64,000 nt of DNA from Psychrobacter immobilis. GTDB lineage: Bacteria; Pseudomonadota; Gammaproteobacteria; Pseudomonadales; Moraxellaceae. This document shows positions 40,830 through 50,444 of this stretch, in pieces. The notes beneath the pieces were generated by a model, which saw only the letters and a list, made by a program, of their open reading frames with translations, searched no databases and was not told the origin of the DNA. How positions within the stretch are numbered: the stretch's first letter is position 1; each line of letters starts with the position of its first letter. The stretch is from assembly GCF_904846285.1 (NCBI RefSeq), contig NZ_CAJHAD010000007.1:1-64000 (forward strand). The letters run 5' to 3'. The translations under genes were made by a program, and so were the position numbers.

Positions 40830-41324
40830 ATGGAATATGCGTCTACCATAAATACCGCTGCCAAACTGCTTATGAGTATCAGTACGGCGTGTATGCTCAT
40901 GCTGCCAATCAATGCCAGTTATGCCGTTCAGGTTTATAAATCTATCGGTGCGCATGGTGAGGTGAAATACAGCCAACATGCACCGCAAAACGGTAAAAAT
41001 ATCGAAGTGATTGAATTCCGCAGTGACGGCAGACAAAGTAACGCCGGACAGTTGGCAGGTAAAACTGAAGCCAATCAAGCGGCACCGCAAAGCGCAGAAG
41101 AACAACGGGTTGCACAGTTAGAGGCGCGTATCAAAGAGCAAGAGACGCAGGCAAATGCCCAGCGTTGCCAATCATTACGTAATAATTTGACCAATCTAAA
41201 TGTTGGCGGACGTATCTATGAGATGGATGCCAATGGTAAACGTCAATACTTAGATGGCCGTGAGATTGAGCTCAAGCGTGAGCGCGTACAGCAAGCCATC
41301 AATCAATATTGTAATGGTACCTAA
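40830..41324 (+). CDS. DUF4124 domain-containing periplasmic protein
   Basis: 164 aa. A signal peptide ends at a SYA-VQ site near residue 31. The DUF4124 motif follows immediately: VYKSIGAHGEVKYSQHAP (the family's Y-K-x-x-D/G-x-x-G-x-x-x-Y-S-D-x-P pattern, here with Q-H). A coiled-coil-like Gln/Glu-rich stretch (about 88-110) and a single Cys pair (C110, C162) lie in the rest. Function is unknown. AAGAGGA precedes the ATG. Confidence 0.8.
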   Translation: MEYASTINTAAKLLMSISTACMLMLPINASYAVQVYKSIGAHGEVKYSQHAPQNGKNIEVIEFRSDGRQSNAGQLAGKTEANQAAPQSAEEQRVAQLEARIKEQETQANAQRCQSLRNNLTNLNVGGRIYEMDANGKRQYLDGREIELKRERVQQAINQYCNGT

Positions 41325-41391
41325 ACCTAGTTTTAATTATTTCTTTCAATAATATTAGTGCCGCTCTATTTAAACTCTTAGCAGTTATTAA

Positions 41392-43161
41392 TTACTCAGT
41401 GATTAATTGCATAATATGACGAATAGCAGCGGGCATATCTTGCGCTTGTAAGCCTCGTTGCCCGACCAATAATGACCTATCATTATTGGTCATACTGCCA
41501 AGTTTTTCCTTCTTATTGACTAAACAGTCTCCCGCCAATCCATGAAGGAGAACCGCTTGGTGCAAACTACCCGCTTCTTCGCTTAAATCTTCTTGAGCTA
41601 GCAGACCTGCAATCACACCTGATAACACATCGCCCATCCCAGCGCTTGCCATGCCAGCGTTACCGACGCCACAAACATAAACGCGATGTTCTTCTTTATT
41701 TTGCTCCAAAACTAAAGACCCTGCCCCTTTTAACACCCAGTTACCACCATAGTTTTCGGTACACTGTTTTATAGCTGCCAATCTATCAGCCTCTACTTCA
41801 TTAACCTTTTTATTTAATAACTTAGCCGCTTCACCACTATGCGGGGTGAAACAAACCTGATTTTTAACGCTATGCGCTTTTAACTGCGACACCAGTTGAT
41901 GCTCATCTATATGCAATGCTGCCAAATGATAAAGACCATCAGCATCAATAACTATCGGCTTACCTTCTACTATCGCCGTTTCAATATAAGTCATAAAAAC
42001 TGCTTTTGCTTTTTCATCACGGCCCAGCCCCATACCGATAACTATTACACTGGCTTCCATGATAAGGTTCTTTATTCCATCTGCATCATGCAAATTTATC
42101 GTCATCGCATCTGGCAGTGAGGTTAAGAGCGCCCCATGAAATGCCTCATGACAGGCGACGGTTATTTTACCTGCCCCTGTTGCCATCGCACTTGAGGCCG
42201 AAAGGATAGCAGCGCCGCCCATCCCTTGTGAGCCATCAATACGGTTACCACCAATGACTAATACGTGTCCATAACTGCCTTTATAGCTGTTTTGCCGGCG
42301 AGGATTTAAAACATGCGCAGTCGTGATTAATTTGGCAGCTGGCTTAAATGCTTTATTGCCCATTTGATAAGGTATCAGCGGTATATCAATAATCTCGCCG
42401 CTATAATCCATACCATCCTTAGTATGCAAACCAAATTTGCGCGCAATTAAACATAACGTCGCATCAGCCTGCACCGCTATTTGGTCAAATACTTGACCCG
42501 TAGAGGCCACCAATCCGCTAGGAATATCAAGCGCAATCGTTAAAGCACTATTATCCTGAGCAGCAGCATTAAAGGCACAAATTGCCTGTTTATAGATGCC
42601 TGTAGGCGCACGATCTAGACCGATACCGAATAATGCATCGATATAAACATCCGCTTGCCGCTGCTTACCTACTTTATCATTATCATTACCGTCTTCAAAG
42701 CGCCGATAAGAACAGTTAGTAGACAAAGCTATTTGTAGCGCTTTTTGCGCATCAGATAGCACTTTTTTCTCGTTAGGATGTTGCGTTGTATCATTTATCG
42801 CAAAATGATGACTATCAAAACCAACGGTTACTACCTCTACTGGCCAGCCCATTTGCTGCAAATAGTAAGCAATCATCCAACCGTCGCCGCCATTATTCCC
42901 CCGCCCGACCCAAATACTAGCTCGAGGCTTATAAGTAGGACGACGGTAAAATTTAACGTTAGCTAATGCATGAGTATTGAGCATTTTTTGCTCATAAAGC
43001 GCCGCAATATACTGTGCCATTTGCCATGCTGCTTGTTTCATTAATCCAAAACTGTCATGACCTTCAGCAAACCATGCCTGCTCCATGGCATAAAGTTGTT
43101 TACTGTTATAAAGCGCGATAGGCATGGTGGTATTTGCTAATAAATTGGCTGGTATTGGCAT
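41392..43161 (-). CDS. nnr: bifunctional NAD(P)H-hydrate epimerase / ADP-dependent dehydratase
   Basis: Repairs hydrated NADH and NADPH. The N-terminal YjeF-type epimerase domain (about residues 12-260) shows GRGNNGGDGWMIAYYL (about 92), D.LFGIGLDR and ALDIPSGL. The C-terminal kinase-like dehydratase domain (about 290-585) shows GSYGHVLVIGGN (about 305), LTPHSGEAAKLL near 443 and the catalytic NAGMASAGMGDVLSGVIAGLLAQ segment (split, about 511-533). At 589 aa the enzyme has some insertions relative to E. coli Nnr (515). It is divergent from queG, a neighbour also in E. coli. Confidence 0.95.
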   Translation of the reverse strand: MPIPANLLANTTMPIALYNSKQLYAMEQAWFAEGHDSFGLMKQAAWQMAQYIAALYEQKMLNTHALANVKFYRRPTYKPRASIWVGRGNNGGDGWMIAYYLQQMGWPVEVVTVGFDSHHFAINDTTQHPNEKKVLSDAQKALQIALSTNCSYRRFEDGNDNDKVGKQRQADVYIDALFGIGLDRAPTGIYKQAICAFNAAAQDNSALTIALDIPSGLVASTGQVFDQIAVQADATLCLIARKFGLHTKDGMDYSGEIIDIPLIPYQMGNKAFKPAAKLITTAHVLNPRRQNSYKGSYGHVLVIGGNRIDGSQGMGGAAILSASSAMATGAGKITVACHEAFHGALLTSLPDAMTINLHDADGIKNLIMEASVIVIGMGLGRDEKAKAVFMTYIETAIVEGKPIVIDADGLYHLAALHIDEHQLVSQLKAHSVKNQVCFTPHSGEAAKLLNKKVNEVEADRLAAIKQCTENYGGNWVLKGAGSLVLEQNKEEHRVYVCGVGNAGMASAGMGDVLSGVIAGLLAQEDLSEEAGSLHQAVLLHGLAGDCLVNKKEKLGSMTNNDRSLLVGQRGLQAQDMPAAIRHIMQLITE

Positions 43162-43355
43162 GGCTGATTCTCGCTTATTTTTATTTGGTGGTTTTATTAT
43201 TCTAATAATAGGATGACGTGTAATTCATATAAGCTTAATCAAAGGTTTTGTTCAATTAGGTATCAGTGTAAATACAGATTTACTTACTTTTCCACTTGCG
43301 CTCTTAGCTCACTGGCTTATCATACTGCTATTCACATTATCATTTATAGCTCATT

Positions 43356-44597
43356 ATGAATAGCAAATCCCAATCTACTCAGTCTCAGTTCACACAGCCA
43401 GACACACAGACGTTAGCAGCGCAGACGCCTGCGTCCAATCATGCACGAAAAACCAAAATTGATGTTAATAATACACTGAGATTTACAACGCCAGCCGAGG
43501 TTAAGCAATGGATTAAAGCCCAAGCACAAGCATTAGGCTTTGCTGACTGTGGGTTTTTATCGGTGCATCACCCTTTATTTATCCAGCAAACGGAGCGACT
43601 GCAGCAATGGTTAGCTAAGGGTTATGAGGGGCAATTGCAGTTTATGCATAATAACCACCAGCTACGCGCCCATCCCGAACAACTGGTAGAAGGCGCGAAA
43701 ACTATCATCAGCGTGCGCATGGATTACTTAACCCAAACTCCTACGCCACGAGCAGTCACTGATAATGCGTATCCTAATCAAGGTATCATTGCCCGTTATG
43801 CTCGAGGACGCGACTATCATAAAACAATGCGTAGTCGTCTCAAGCAATTGGCATTAAAAATTGAAGCCATGCTTCCTGAATGGCAGCATCTTAATATCGG
43901 CTCAGAGCAAGACTTTATTTTTAGACCCTTTAGTGATTCTGCGCCTATCTTTGAGCGCCCTATTGCCGACGCAGCAGGTCTCGGCTGGACGGGCAAACAT
44001 ACCCTGCTCATCAATAAGCAAGCCGGCTCATTTTTTGTACTGGGCGAGCTATTTATGAGCCTCGAGCTGCCTGATGATGAACCGGTTAAAGAGCATTGTG
44101 GTAGCTGCAGCGCCTGTATCGACATCTGCCCTACCAAAGCCATTGTCGCGCCCTACGAGCTGAATGCTTCTGCTTGTATCTCCTACCTCACCATTGAGCA
44201 CGATGGTATTATTGATAGCAAGTATCGCCGCGCCATTGGTAATCGTATCTTTGGCTGTGATGACTGTCAGCTTATTTGCCCATGGAACCGCTATGCCAAT
44301 CTGACATCGGTAGAAGACTTTGCGCCAAGGCACAATCTTGATAGCAGCAGTTTGCTTGAACTATGGCAATGGCAAGAAGCGGAGTTTATGAAGAAGACCG
44401 AAGGTAGCCCACTTAGACGCACAGGTTACGTGAATTTTTTACGTAATATTGCCATTGCTCTCGGCAATGCAGATGGAAGTAAAGAGATAATAACTCACCT
44501 TCGTACAAGATTAGCCATACATAATGCTATGCTAGATGAACATATTACTTGGTCTATCAAAGAGCAGCAGGAAAAGTTAGAAAGCTTTGAGCCATAA
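43356..44597 (+). CDS. queG: epoxyqueuosine reductase QueG
   Basis: Last step of queuosine formation in tRNA: cobalamin and two [4Fe-4S] clusters reduce epoxyqueuosine. The ferredoxin-type cysteine motifs are CGSCSACIDICP (about residue 249) and CDDCQLICPWN (about 301). The catalytic Asp lies in the IARYARGRDYHK region (about 147) and ADAAGLGWTGKHTLL is a family mark near 207. At 413 aa it is longer than E. coli QueG (379) through a polar N-terminal extension. Confidence 0.96.
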   Translation: MNSKSQSTQSQFTQPDTQTLAAQTPASNHARKTKIDVNNTLRFTTPAEVKQWIKAQAQALGFADCGFLSVHHPLFIQQTERLQQWLAKGYEGQLQFMHNNHQLRAHPEQLVEGAKTIISVRMDYLTQTPTPRAVTDNAYPNQGIIARYARGRDYHKTMRSRLKQLALKIEAMLPEWQHLNIGSEQDFIFRPFSDSAPIFERPIADAAGLGWTGKHTLLINKQAGSFFVLGELFMSLELPDDEPVKEHCGSCSACIDICPTKAIVAPYELNASACISYLTIEHDGIIDSKYRRAIGNRIFGCDDCQLICPWNRYANLTSVEDFAPRHNLDSSSLLELWQWQEAEFMKKTEGSPLRRTGYVNFLRNIAIALGNADGSKEIITHLRTRLAIHNAMLDEHITWSIKEQQEKLESFEP

Positions 44598-44623
44598 CTT
44601 CTATATCAAATATATCAAACAAA

Positions 44624-44656
44624 AAAATGCCTCTTATTTAGTAAGAGGCATTTTTA
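44624..44656. terminator. bidirectional terminator between queG and kbp
   Basis: A perfect 13-bp stem (44624-44636 and 44642-44654) with a 5-base loop, preceded by A7 and ending in T5, between convergent genes. Confidence 0.87.
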
Positions 44657-44715
44657 TTAGCATGTAACTTTAAATATTTATGTTTAAAAATCTATCTTTT
44701 ATATTCAAAATCATC

Positions 44716-45225
44716 TTATGGCTTAGGGATACGTAGTACTTGACCAGGATAAATTTTGTCTGGCTCAGAAAGCATTGGCTTATTGGCTTCAAAGATTTTC
44801 ATATAATCATTCGCTGAACCATAAACTTCTTTTGCAATTTTAGACAAGCTATCACCAGATTTTACCGTATACATAGTAGATTCAGGTGCATCTTCTTCAA
44901 TATCGATGTTGTCGATGACTTTAGCAACGTTTTGCACGTTACCAATAGCAATAATGGCTTTTTCACGGTCTGCTTGCGTTTTCGCTTTACCACTGATTTC
45001 AGCAGTATCGGTTGAACCATTGTATTTGATTTTTAAGTCGCTGATATTCAGATTTTGTTGCTGAATACGACGCAGTAAAATATTGGCTACTGACTGAGCT
45101 GAAGGCTCATTGCTTTGTACTGGGGTGTTGGCATCCGCTTTGGTTTCTGCTTTAGCGTCATGCTTGGCATCGTCACGGTTAAAGATTTTATCACCGATAT
45201 CTTTTGCAAAACTGAACATACCCAT
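44716..45225 (-). CDS. kbp: BON and LysM domain protein (potassium-binding protein Kbp/YgaU-like)
   Basis: 169 aa. The BON domain (about residues 45-105) is followed by a C-terminal LysM domain (about 116-166: YTVKSGDSLSKIAKEVYG...IFEANKPML...PGQVLRIP). The order and the LysM sequence match E. coli Kbp (YgaU), a cytoplasmic K+ sensor. The N terminus GMFSFAKDIGDKIF also resembles it. A charged Ala/Asp/Lys linker of about 25 residues is longer than in E. coli. AAGGAG precedes the ATG. K+ binding is inferred from homology. Confidence 0.88.
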   Translation of the reverse strand: MGMFSFAKDIGDKIFNRDDAKHDAKAETKADANTPVQSNEPSAQSVANILLRRIQQQNLNISDLKIKYNGSTDTAEISGKAKTQADREKAIIAIGNVQNVAKVIDNIDIEEDAPESTMYTVKSGDSLSKIAKEVYGSANDYMKIFEANKPMLSEPDKIYPGQVLRIPKP

Positions 45226-45552
45226 ATAACTGCTCCTTGAGATATTATTAATTATTATTCATGGTTATTATTACAATGATAACTCATATCGGTCATCATT
45301 CTTTTTGCTTACCATTATGAGTATAAGCAAAGATATGAGCGATGAATAGTAATAGTATGTTGAGTAATGTTGATTTGGCGTAGCTTATGTTAACGTAATC
45401 GTTGGTGGTAACGAGTAATCTATAAAAGCTATTAAGCTAAATTAAGAAAGACAATAATTAATAGCTAGCCGATATCCATAAAAAATCAGCAAAAAAAACC
45501 GCCTATCTATACAGATAAGCGGTCATATCAAACACGTTAAGCTAATCGCTAA
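45226..45552. other. intergenic region upstream of kbp
   Basis: 327 bases without a gene. A nested inverted repeat occurs: CTCATATC (45283-45290) with GATATGAG (45332-45339), enclosing TTTGCTTA (45304-45311) with TAAGCAAA (45324-45331). The acpP terminator occupies the right end. Confidence 0.4.
45490..45525 (-). terminator. terminator of acpP
   Basis: An 11-bp stem with one G-U pair (45498-45508 and 45513-45523). On the minus strand it is followed by eight T. It lies 30 bases past the acpP stop. Confidence 0.87.
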
Positions 45553-45789
45553 TTATAGCTGCGCTTGCACGTAATCAATGGCTTTTTGAACAGTCGTTAG
45601 TTCTGCTGAAGCTTCATCAGGAATAGTGATGCCAAAATCGCTTTCAAATGACATAACCAATTCAACTAGGTCTAACGAATCAGCGCCTAGATCTTCCATA
45701 AATGATGCATCGTTGTTGATGTCTTCAACATTCATACCCAATTGTTCCGCTACTGCAGCTTTAACTCTTAGCTCGGTATCATTACTCAT
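45553..45789 (-). CDS. acpP: acyl carrier protein
   Basis: Carries the growing fatty acid on a phosphopantetheine arm. The attachment serine is in [12 protein letters not shown] (Ser at about residue 38). It is 78 aa and acidic, as usual. GGAGA precedes the ATG. It is the last gene of the fabD-fabG-acpP group, but a 280-base gap separates it from fabG, so it probably also has its own promoter (not clearly located). Confidence 0.98.
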   Translation of the reverse strand: MSNDTELRVKAAVAEQLGMNVEDINNDASFMEDLGADSLDLVELVMSFESDFGITIPDEASAELTTVQKAIDYVQAQL

Positions 45790-46073
45790 GTAGATTTCTC
45801 CTTTTTGATCTATTATTTTGACAAATTACTATAGTGCCGTGATTGGAGGCTATAGCATTGTATATAAAATGGGCTAGTCAGATTAGCATGGCTGTCTGAG
45901 TGTACTATAACCAATTATACGTTTTGACTAATGTCTGGTAAAGCCTTGCTATCATACAGGGCTTTGACGAAAAAGTATCCGTCATTATAGCACTCTTTAT
46001 TATAGTTTACACTCGTTCACAGAGTTTTTTATTATAACTATGTAACGCTCCATTAGAATAATAAACTCTAACG

Positions 46074-46802
46074 CTACATATACATGCCACCATTAACTGG
46101 AATAACCGCACCGGTAATATAGCTGGCTTCATCACTTGCTAAAAACGAGACGGCCGCAGCGATATCTTCTGGCTGACCAAGACGGCTAATCGGCACCGCA
46201 TCGAGCATGGAGTTCAATAAGCGCTCGTCGAGCTCATCAGTCATATCCGTTTCAATCAAACCTGGCGCGACACAGTTAATCGTCACTTGCCGTGAGCCTA
46301 TTTCACGCGCTAGGGTACGGCTAAAACCTTCGACACCGGCTTTGGTCGCCGCATAGTTAGATTGGCCTGCATTACCCATTTGGGCGACAACAGAGGTGAT
46401 ATTGATGATACGACCACGGCGTGCTTTCATCATACCGCGTATCGCACGTTTACTCATACGATAAACTGAGGTCAAATTGGTATCAATCACATTGTCCCAA
46501 TCTTCATCTTTCATACGCATCAATAAGCCATCTTGGGTAATGCCGGCATTATTGACCAATACTTGTACCGCGCCATAGACGCTTTCAATCTCTTCAAACA
46601 GTTTATCAATCTGCGCCGTATCACGCACATCTAATATTCGACCAATACCGCCGCTATCGTGTAGATATTCGTCAATAAGCGCCGCGCCTTTTTCCGTGGT
46701 CGCGGTACCAATGACAAAATGACCTTCTTTGGCAAAACGTTTGGCAACGGCTTTGCCAATACCGCGGCTAGCACCCGTCACTAATGTAATTGTACGACTC
46801 AT
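46074..46802 (-). CDS. fabG: 3-oxoacyl-[acyl-carrier-protein] reductase
   Basis: NADPH-dependent short-chain dehydrogenase of the fatty acid elongation cycle. The cofactor loop is GASRGIGKAVA (about residue 8), NNAG is at about 87 and the catalytic Ser-Tyr-Lys set is NITSVV...SNYAATKAG (about 136-156). At 242 aa the length is normal. Its ATG overlaps the fabD stop by four bases (ATGA), with GGAGG inside the fabD end as ribosome site. Confidence 0.97.
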   Translation of the reverse strand: MSRTITLVTGASRGIGKAVAKRFAKEGHFVIGTATTEKGAALIDEYLHDSGGIGRILDVRDTAQIDKLFEEIESVYGAVQVLVNNAGITQDGLLMRMKDEDWDNVIDTNLTSVYRMSKRAIRGMMKARRGRIINITSVVAQMGNAGQSNYAATKAGVEGFSRTLAREIGSRQVTINCVAPGLIETDMTDELDERLLNSMLDAVPISRLGQPEDIAAAVSFLASDEASYITGAVIPVNGGMYM

Positions 46803-47767
46803 GATAATACCTCCATTAACTTATCTAGACGGGCAAGCTTGTCTGTAGGATAACTGGCAATAGGATGCGCTTGACGCTTCGCTAAATTACTCAAGACATT
46901 ACCACTGCCACACTCGATTAAAATATTAATTTGTTTATCGGCCAGCTCTTGCATGGTTTTTGACCATAAGACAGGTTCACTTAACTGTTCGGTCAATGCT
47001 TGCTTGATACCTGTTGCACTGGTTTCAACCCGTGCATGACGGTTTTGAATGACTGGAATAGTCGCTTGATCAAATTGAATCGCCGCCAGCTCTTCGGCCA
47101 AGGCACTGGTTGCAGGTTCCATAAGAGCACAATGTGACGGCACACTGACCTTTAATGGAATGGCTTTTTTGCCAGTATTTTGAACTTTATCAATGACGGC
47201 GTTGACGCCTGCCGCATTACCTGAAACCACCACTTGTCCTGGACTGTTAAAGTTTGCTGCCCCGACAATGGCATCATCGACGTGCTCGGTGGCCTGCTCA
47301 CACAAGTTTTCAACCCGGTGGTCTTCTAGACCTAGCACAGCAGCCATCGCGGTATCAATACCAACTACCGCCGCTTGCATCAATTGGCCACGCTTATGCA
47401 CCAGCTTGACGGCATCCGCAAGCGTTATCACACCAGCGGCACAGAGGGCGCTATATTCTCCTAGAGAATGGCCCGCTAGGTAACAAGGCTTGTCTTCTAT
47501 TTTTTGTTGTAAAATGCGCCAAACGGCGATGCTAGCGGTCAATAAGGCCGGCTGAGTGTAATGGGTTTGATTAAGCTTGTCTTCATCCTGACAAATTGCC
47601 CATAAATCTTCACCAAGCGCCGTACTCGCCTCAGTAAAGGTATCACGAATCTCAGGATATGCTTCAGCAAGCTCACTCAGCATACCGACGACTTGCGAGC
47701 CTTGTCCTGGGAAGATGACTGCGATGCGAGTAGGTTGTTTCTTTATCATATCGGGTACAGAGGCCAT
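46799..47767 (-). CDS. fabD: malonyl-CoA--ACP transacylase
   Basis: Loads malonyl groups onto acyl carrier protein. The nucleophile elbow is GHSLGEYSAL (Ser at about residue 97) and the N terminus has the FPGQGSQ motif. The catalytic His lies in VPSHCALM (about 207) and the Q-N-R-H segment near 250 completes the site. The ATG at 47767 is chosen because AAGGAA lies 9 bases upstream. In most gammaproteobacteria plsX and fabH precede fabD; here rpmF lies upstream instead. Confidence 0.96.
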   Translation of the reverse strand: MASVPDMIKKQPTRIAVIFPGQGSQVVGMLSELAEAYPEIRDTFTEASTALGEDLWAICQDEDKLNQTHYTQPALLTASIAVWRILQQKIEDKPCYLAGHSLGEYSALCAAGVITLADAVKLVHKRGQLMQAAVVGIDTAMAAVLGLEDHRVENLCEQATEHVDDAIVGAANFNSPGQVVVSGNAAGVNAVIDKVQNTGKKAIPLKVSVPSHCALMEPATSALAEELAAIQFDQATIPVIQNRHARVETSATGIKQALTEQLSEPVLWSKTMQELADKQINILIECGSGNVLSNLAKRQAHPIASYPTDKLARLDKLMEVLS

Positions 47768-48146
47768 AACCAATATTCCTTATTTAATTGGCAATACCCC
47801 TAAATTAATGGGGTGCATTATAGAGTTAGAAAGTAATTAGAAGATTTATGATATAAAGTGATGGCTATCATTATTCCTTTAAGACAGCTAACGGTGGTTA
47901 AACTATACACTGACGCAGGCCATTAGCATAGCTGCCAACAAGCACTGGCGTGAAATGGTTTATTTATAATAATTACTGCTTAAAAAAAGAATAGCAAAAA
48001 GCCAAGTTATCTAGCCACATAATATATGATAGCGAAATAACTTGGCTTTCTTTAGCTCAAACCAATTGCTGGATAATAGCGTTATAAAGAACATCGATAG
48101 TCATGAGAACCATCATAATCTTTAGCAGCCATCAAATAACAATAAA
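47768..48146. other. intergenic region between rpmF and fabD
   Basis: About 380 bases where plsX and fabH would be expected. No coding sequence or decayed remnant is apparent. It contains the rpmF terminator (47999-48050) and must contain a fabD promoter. Confidence 0.45.
47999..48050 (-). terminator. long hairpin ending the rpmF transcript
   Basis: AAAGCCAAGTTAT (47999-48011) and ATAACTTGGCTTT (48038-48050) are perfect 13-bp arms with a 26-base loop. On the minus strand T5 follows, about 97 bases past the rpmF stop. Confidence 0.7.
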
Positions 48147-48329
48147 TTAAGCATCTTGACTTACTTTAAACAACTGACGACCACGATAAAAACCATCTTT
48201 AGTCATGTGATGACGACGATGTTTTTCACCAGTAGTAGCATCGATGCTTATTTCAGCAATTTCCATACGGTGATGTGAACGGCGCATGTCACGACGTGAA
48301 CGACTTTTACGACTTTTTTGAACGGCCAT
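48147..48329 (-). CDS. rpmF: 50S ribosomal protein L32
   Basis: 60-aa basic protein of the large subunit. The [20 protein letters not shown] start and the [17 protein letters not shown] core are L32 marks. It has no cysteines, so it is the zinc-free form. Its usual neighbour yceD lies upstream on the same strand but 330 bases away, and rpmF appears to have its own promoter. Confidence 0.97.
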   Translation of the reverse strand: MAVQKSRKSRSRRDMRRSHHRMEIAEISIDATTGEKHRRHHMTKDGFYRGRQLFKVSQDA

Positions 48330-48660
48330 GATATAGCTCCTATACTTAAAAGGGGATAAGCTTGAAATTCAGCTTTAATCGACACTGACAGAGGCTATAT
48401 AATCACAACAACCTAAGTCTTACGCATCATTAGTTAAATAGATTGCCACGTATTAAAGTGCTGATAACGTCTAAAATCTATAGTTAGTTTGCAAGGTCAG
48501 CGCCTATCTGCCAGTAGCAGATTGCTAGAATGCAATAAACGGGACATTATACGCATGTTTAGCGGATTAATAAAGCCCTGCTTTTCAATCTTCTGCATAA
48601 AGCTGATAAAAAGATGCTCTAAAACTTCCATCCTATTTATCACTAATACAGTTTATAAGG
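48330..48660 (-). promoter_or_regulatory. leader and promoter region of rpmF
   Basis: On the minus strand a perfect TATAAT (48546-48551) followed by GTCCCG looks like a ribosomal-gene -10; the -35 (TTTATT, 17-bp spacer) is weak. The leader of about 210 bases holds two overlapping, mutually exclusive stem-loops (ATCTGC 48506-48511 with GCAGAT 48517-48522, and TAGCA/TGCTA spanning 48515-48527). Confidence 0.45.
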
Positions 48661-49254
48661 TTATAACTTGCCTTTTAAAGACGCTAAAGCGGCAAAAGGA
48701 TTCTCCGTTTCTTCTTCTTCAGGTATTTCACCAAACTGCTCAACACTCATCTCACAATCATCATGCTTTGGTGCCATCGGTGTTTTGAGTAAAATCTCAT
48801 CTTCGACCAGTTTTTTAAGCGGTAATAAGCGCTCAGGAGCCGGCTCAGTGATAATTTCATCAAGCAATAAATAGTCCTGCTCTTCACCAACCAAGCGCAC
48901 TTGGCTTTCGTTATCGAGCAATGCAATATCATAATCATCGGTCAAATCGATCACAATTGGTTGCAAACAACGCTGGCAGGTTAACCATATCTCACCGCTC
49001 AAGGTAAAAGAGAGATGCAAGACATTATTACGGCGATAGAGATTGGCATTAATCTGAAGGTCTGACTGCAAATGCTCGGTCGTCAGTAAAGGATTAAGAC
49101 GCTCAAAAGAGCCCGGTGCGACTTGCCCTACCCATTCAAAACCACTGTCTTCCCATTTACTTAAGGAGATATGTTCTGGCAGATTGGCAGACGTAGGAGC
49201 TGATAATTTATCAGCCTGAAGCGCTGACGGCTTGTTTGTTGGGGTACTTGACAT
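48661..49254 (-). CDS. yceD: YceD (DUF177) family protein, large-subunit rRNA-related
   Basis: Member of the DUF177 family, linked in bacteria and plants to 23S rRNA accumulation or processing and usually next to rpmF, as here. The core shows LTCQRCLQP with a CxxC pair (near residue 95), preceded by an L-x-L-x-F-T-L-S-G-E strand and followed by an acidic domain ending PF..LASLKGKL. ATG at 49254 is chosen because GAGG lies 6 bases before it; an ATG at 49266 has no such site. About 197 aa. Molecular function is not established. Confidence 0.85.
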   Translation of the reverse strand: MSSTPTNKPSALQADKLSAPTSANLPEHISLSKWEDSGFEWVGQVAPGSFERLNPLLTTEHLQSDLQINANLYRRNNVLHLSFTLSGEIWLTCQRCLQPIVIDLTDDYDIALLDNESQVRLVGEEQDYLLLDEIITEPAPERLLPLKKLVEDEILLKTPMAPKHDDCEMSVEQFGEIPEEEETENPFAALASLKGKL

Positions 49255-49455
49255 GCGCGGCCTCATTGATCAAAAACGGTGTATAATATTGCCTGCCATA
49301 CTAACGGAAAGCGCTGATTAGCGCTAGGGCTAGTATGTTAAGATTTTTGGTACTAGTTTTCACAGTAGATTTGCATCTACTTTAGATTGCTCGCGTCTGT
49401 AAATAACGCGCTCTGACTTTTTTACTTGGTTGCTTTTACTTGGTTGCTATTCAAT

Positions 49456-50160
49456 ATGATATCGCTTGCTGTTAACCCCAATTTTTCCCACTTACTTTCT
49501 ACGCCTGATGCTAAACGCTTACTAAAACGTCTCAATGAATTGAACAGTAAAAAAACCAATGCTAATTTCGATAATAAAATAAAACCGCAGTTACAAACAC
49601 TGTCAGAACAATGGCATAAAATTATCCATGCTGAAGATACAAACGCTTTTGATGAGAATGAAAAAACAGCGACCGACTGGCTTATAAGCTTATTCAATAC
49701 CCTATTTTCTGAACAACAGGTTATTTTAGTTCGCGGTAATGGGGAGCCAGAATATTTCCCTGCTAAAGACAATCAGCCAGCACGTATTGAATTCGCCCAT
49801 GGTTTTTTTCAAAGTGCATTGCATGAGCTTAGCCATTTTTTTATTGCAGGTGAACAGCGTAGACAGCTCTCTGACTTTGGTTACTGGTATGCACCTGATG
49901 GACGCACAGCAGCTCAGCAGCAAGCATTTGAGCGTGTAGAGATTAAACCACAGGCACTTGAGTGTTTGTTTAGCTTGGCTTGCGGTCGTGATTTTCAAGT
50001 ATCACAGGATAACCTCTTTGCAGACTTCGATACCAGTACTAGTACGTTTGCGCATGATGTGTATCAACAAGCCAAAGCGTACATTACTGAGCCTCATACA
50101 CTACCGCGTGATGCCAAAACGTTATTGCAGGCATTGTTGACTATCTGTACTGCTGTTTAG
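49456..50160 (+). CDS. epmC: elongation factor P hydroxylase EpmC
   Basis: Non-heme iron monooxygenase that hydroxylates the beta-lysyl-lysine of elongation factor P. The family core is clear: FAHGFFQSALHELSHFFIAG (HELSH, iron ligands), then DFGYWYAPDGRTAAQQ and F..VEIKPQALE. The N-terminal ~75 residues form an extra segment relative to E. coli EpmC (182 aa). ATG at 49456 is chosen; an in-frame TTG at 49426 gives ten more residues, and neither has a clear ribosome site. epmA and epmB are not in this window. Confidence 0.9.
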   Translation: MISLAVNPNFSHLLSTPDAKRLLKRLNELNSKKTNANFDNKIKPQLQTLSEQWHKIIHAEDTNAFDENEKTATDWLISLFNTLFSEQQVILVRGNGEPEYFPAKDNQPARIEFAHGFFQSALHELSHFFIAGEQRRQLSDFGYWYAPDGRTAAQQQAFERVEIKPQALECLFSLACGRDFQVSQDNLFADFDTSTSTFAHDVYQQAKAYITEPHTLPRDAKTLLQALLTICTAV

Positions 50161-50444
50161 CGGCATAATATTGCTCACATCATACTTGCTACTTATCACG
50201 ATTAATCCATTTTATAACGTTAACGTTTCCCTACTCATAGTAACGCCTTGCCAATAAACTTATATTTGCTTTGCGTTATACTGGGTAGGTAGTTTTAATC
50301 TTTTCTATACTTAATAATTTATTAGCATAGCTAACCAGAAAAAAATCTGATATTAAAATTGTTCGATTCAATCATGATTCATTAAATCTTTTATATTAAA
50401 AACACCATATCAAATAATTTATAATTATAAAATAAGGAATGATT

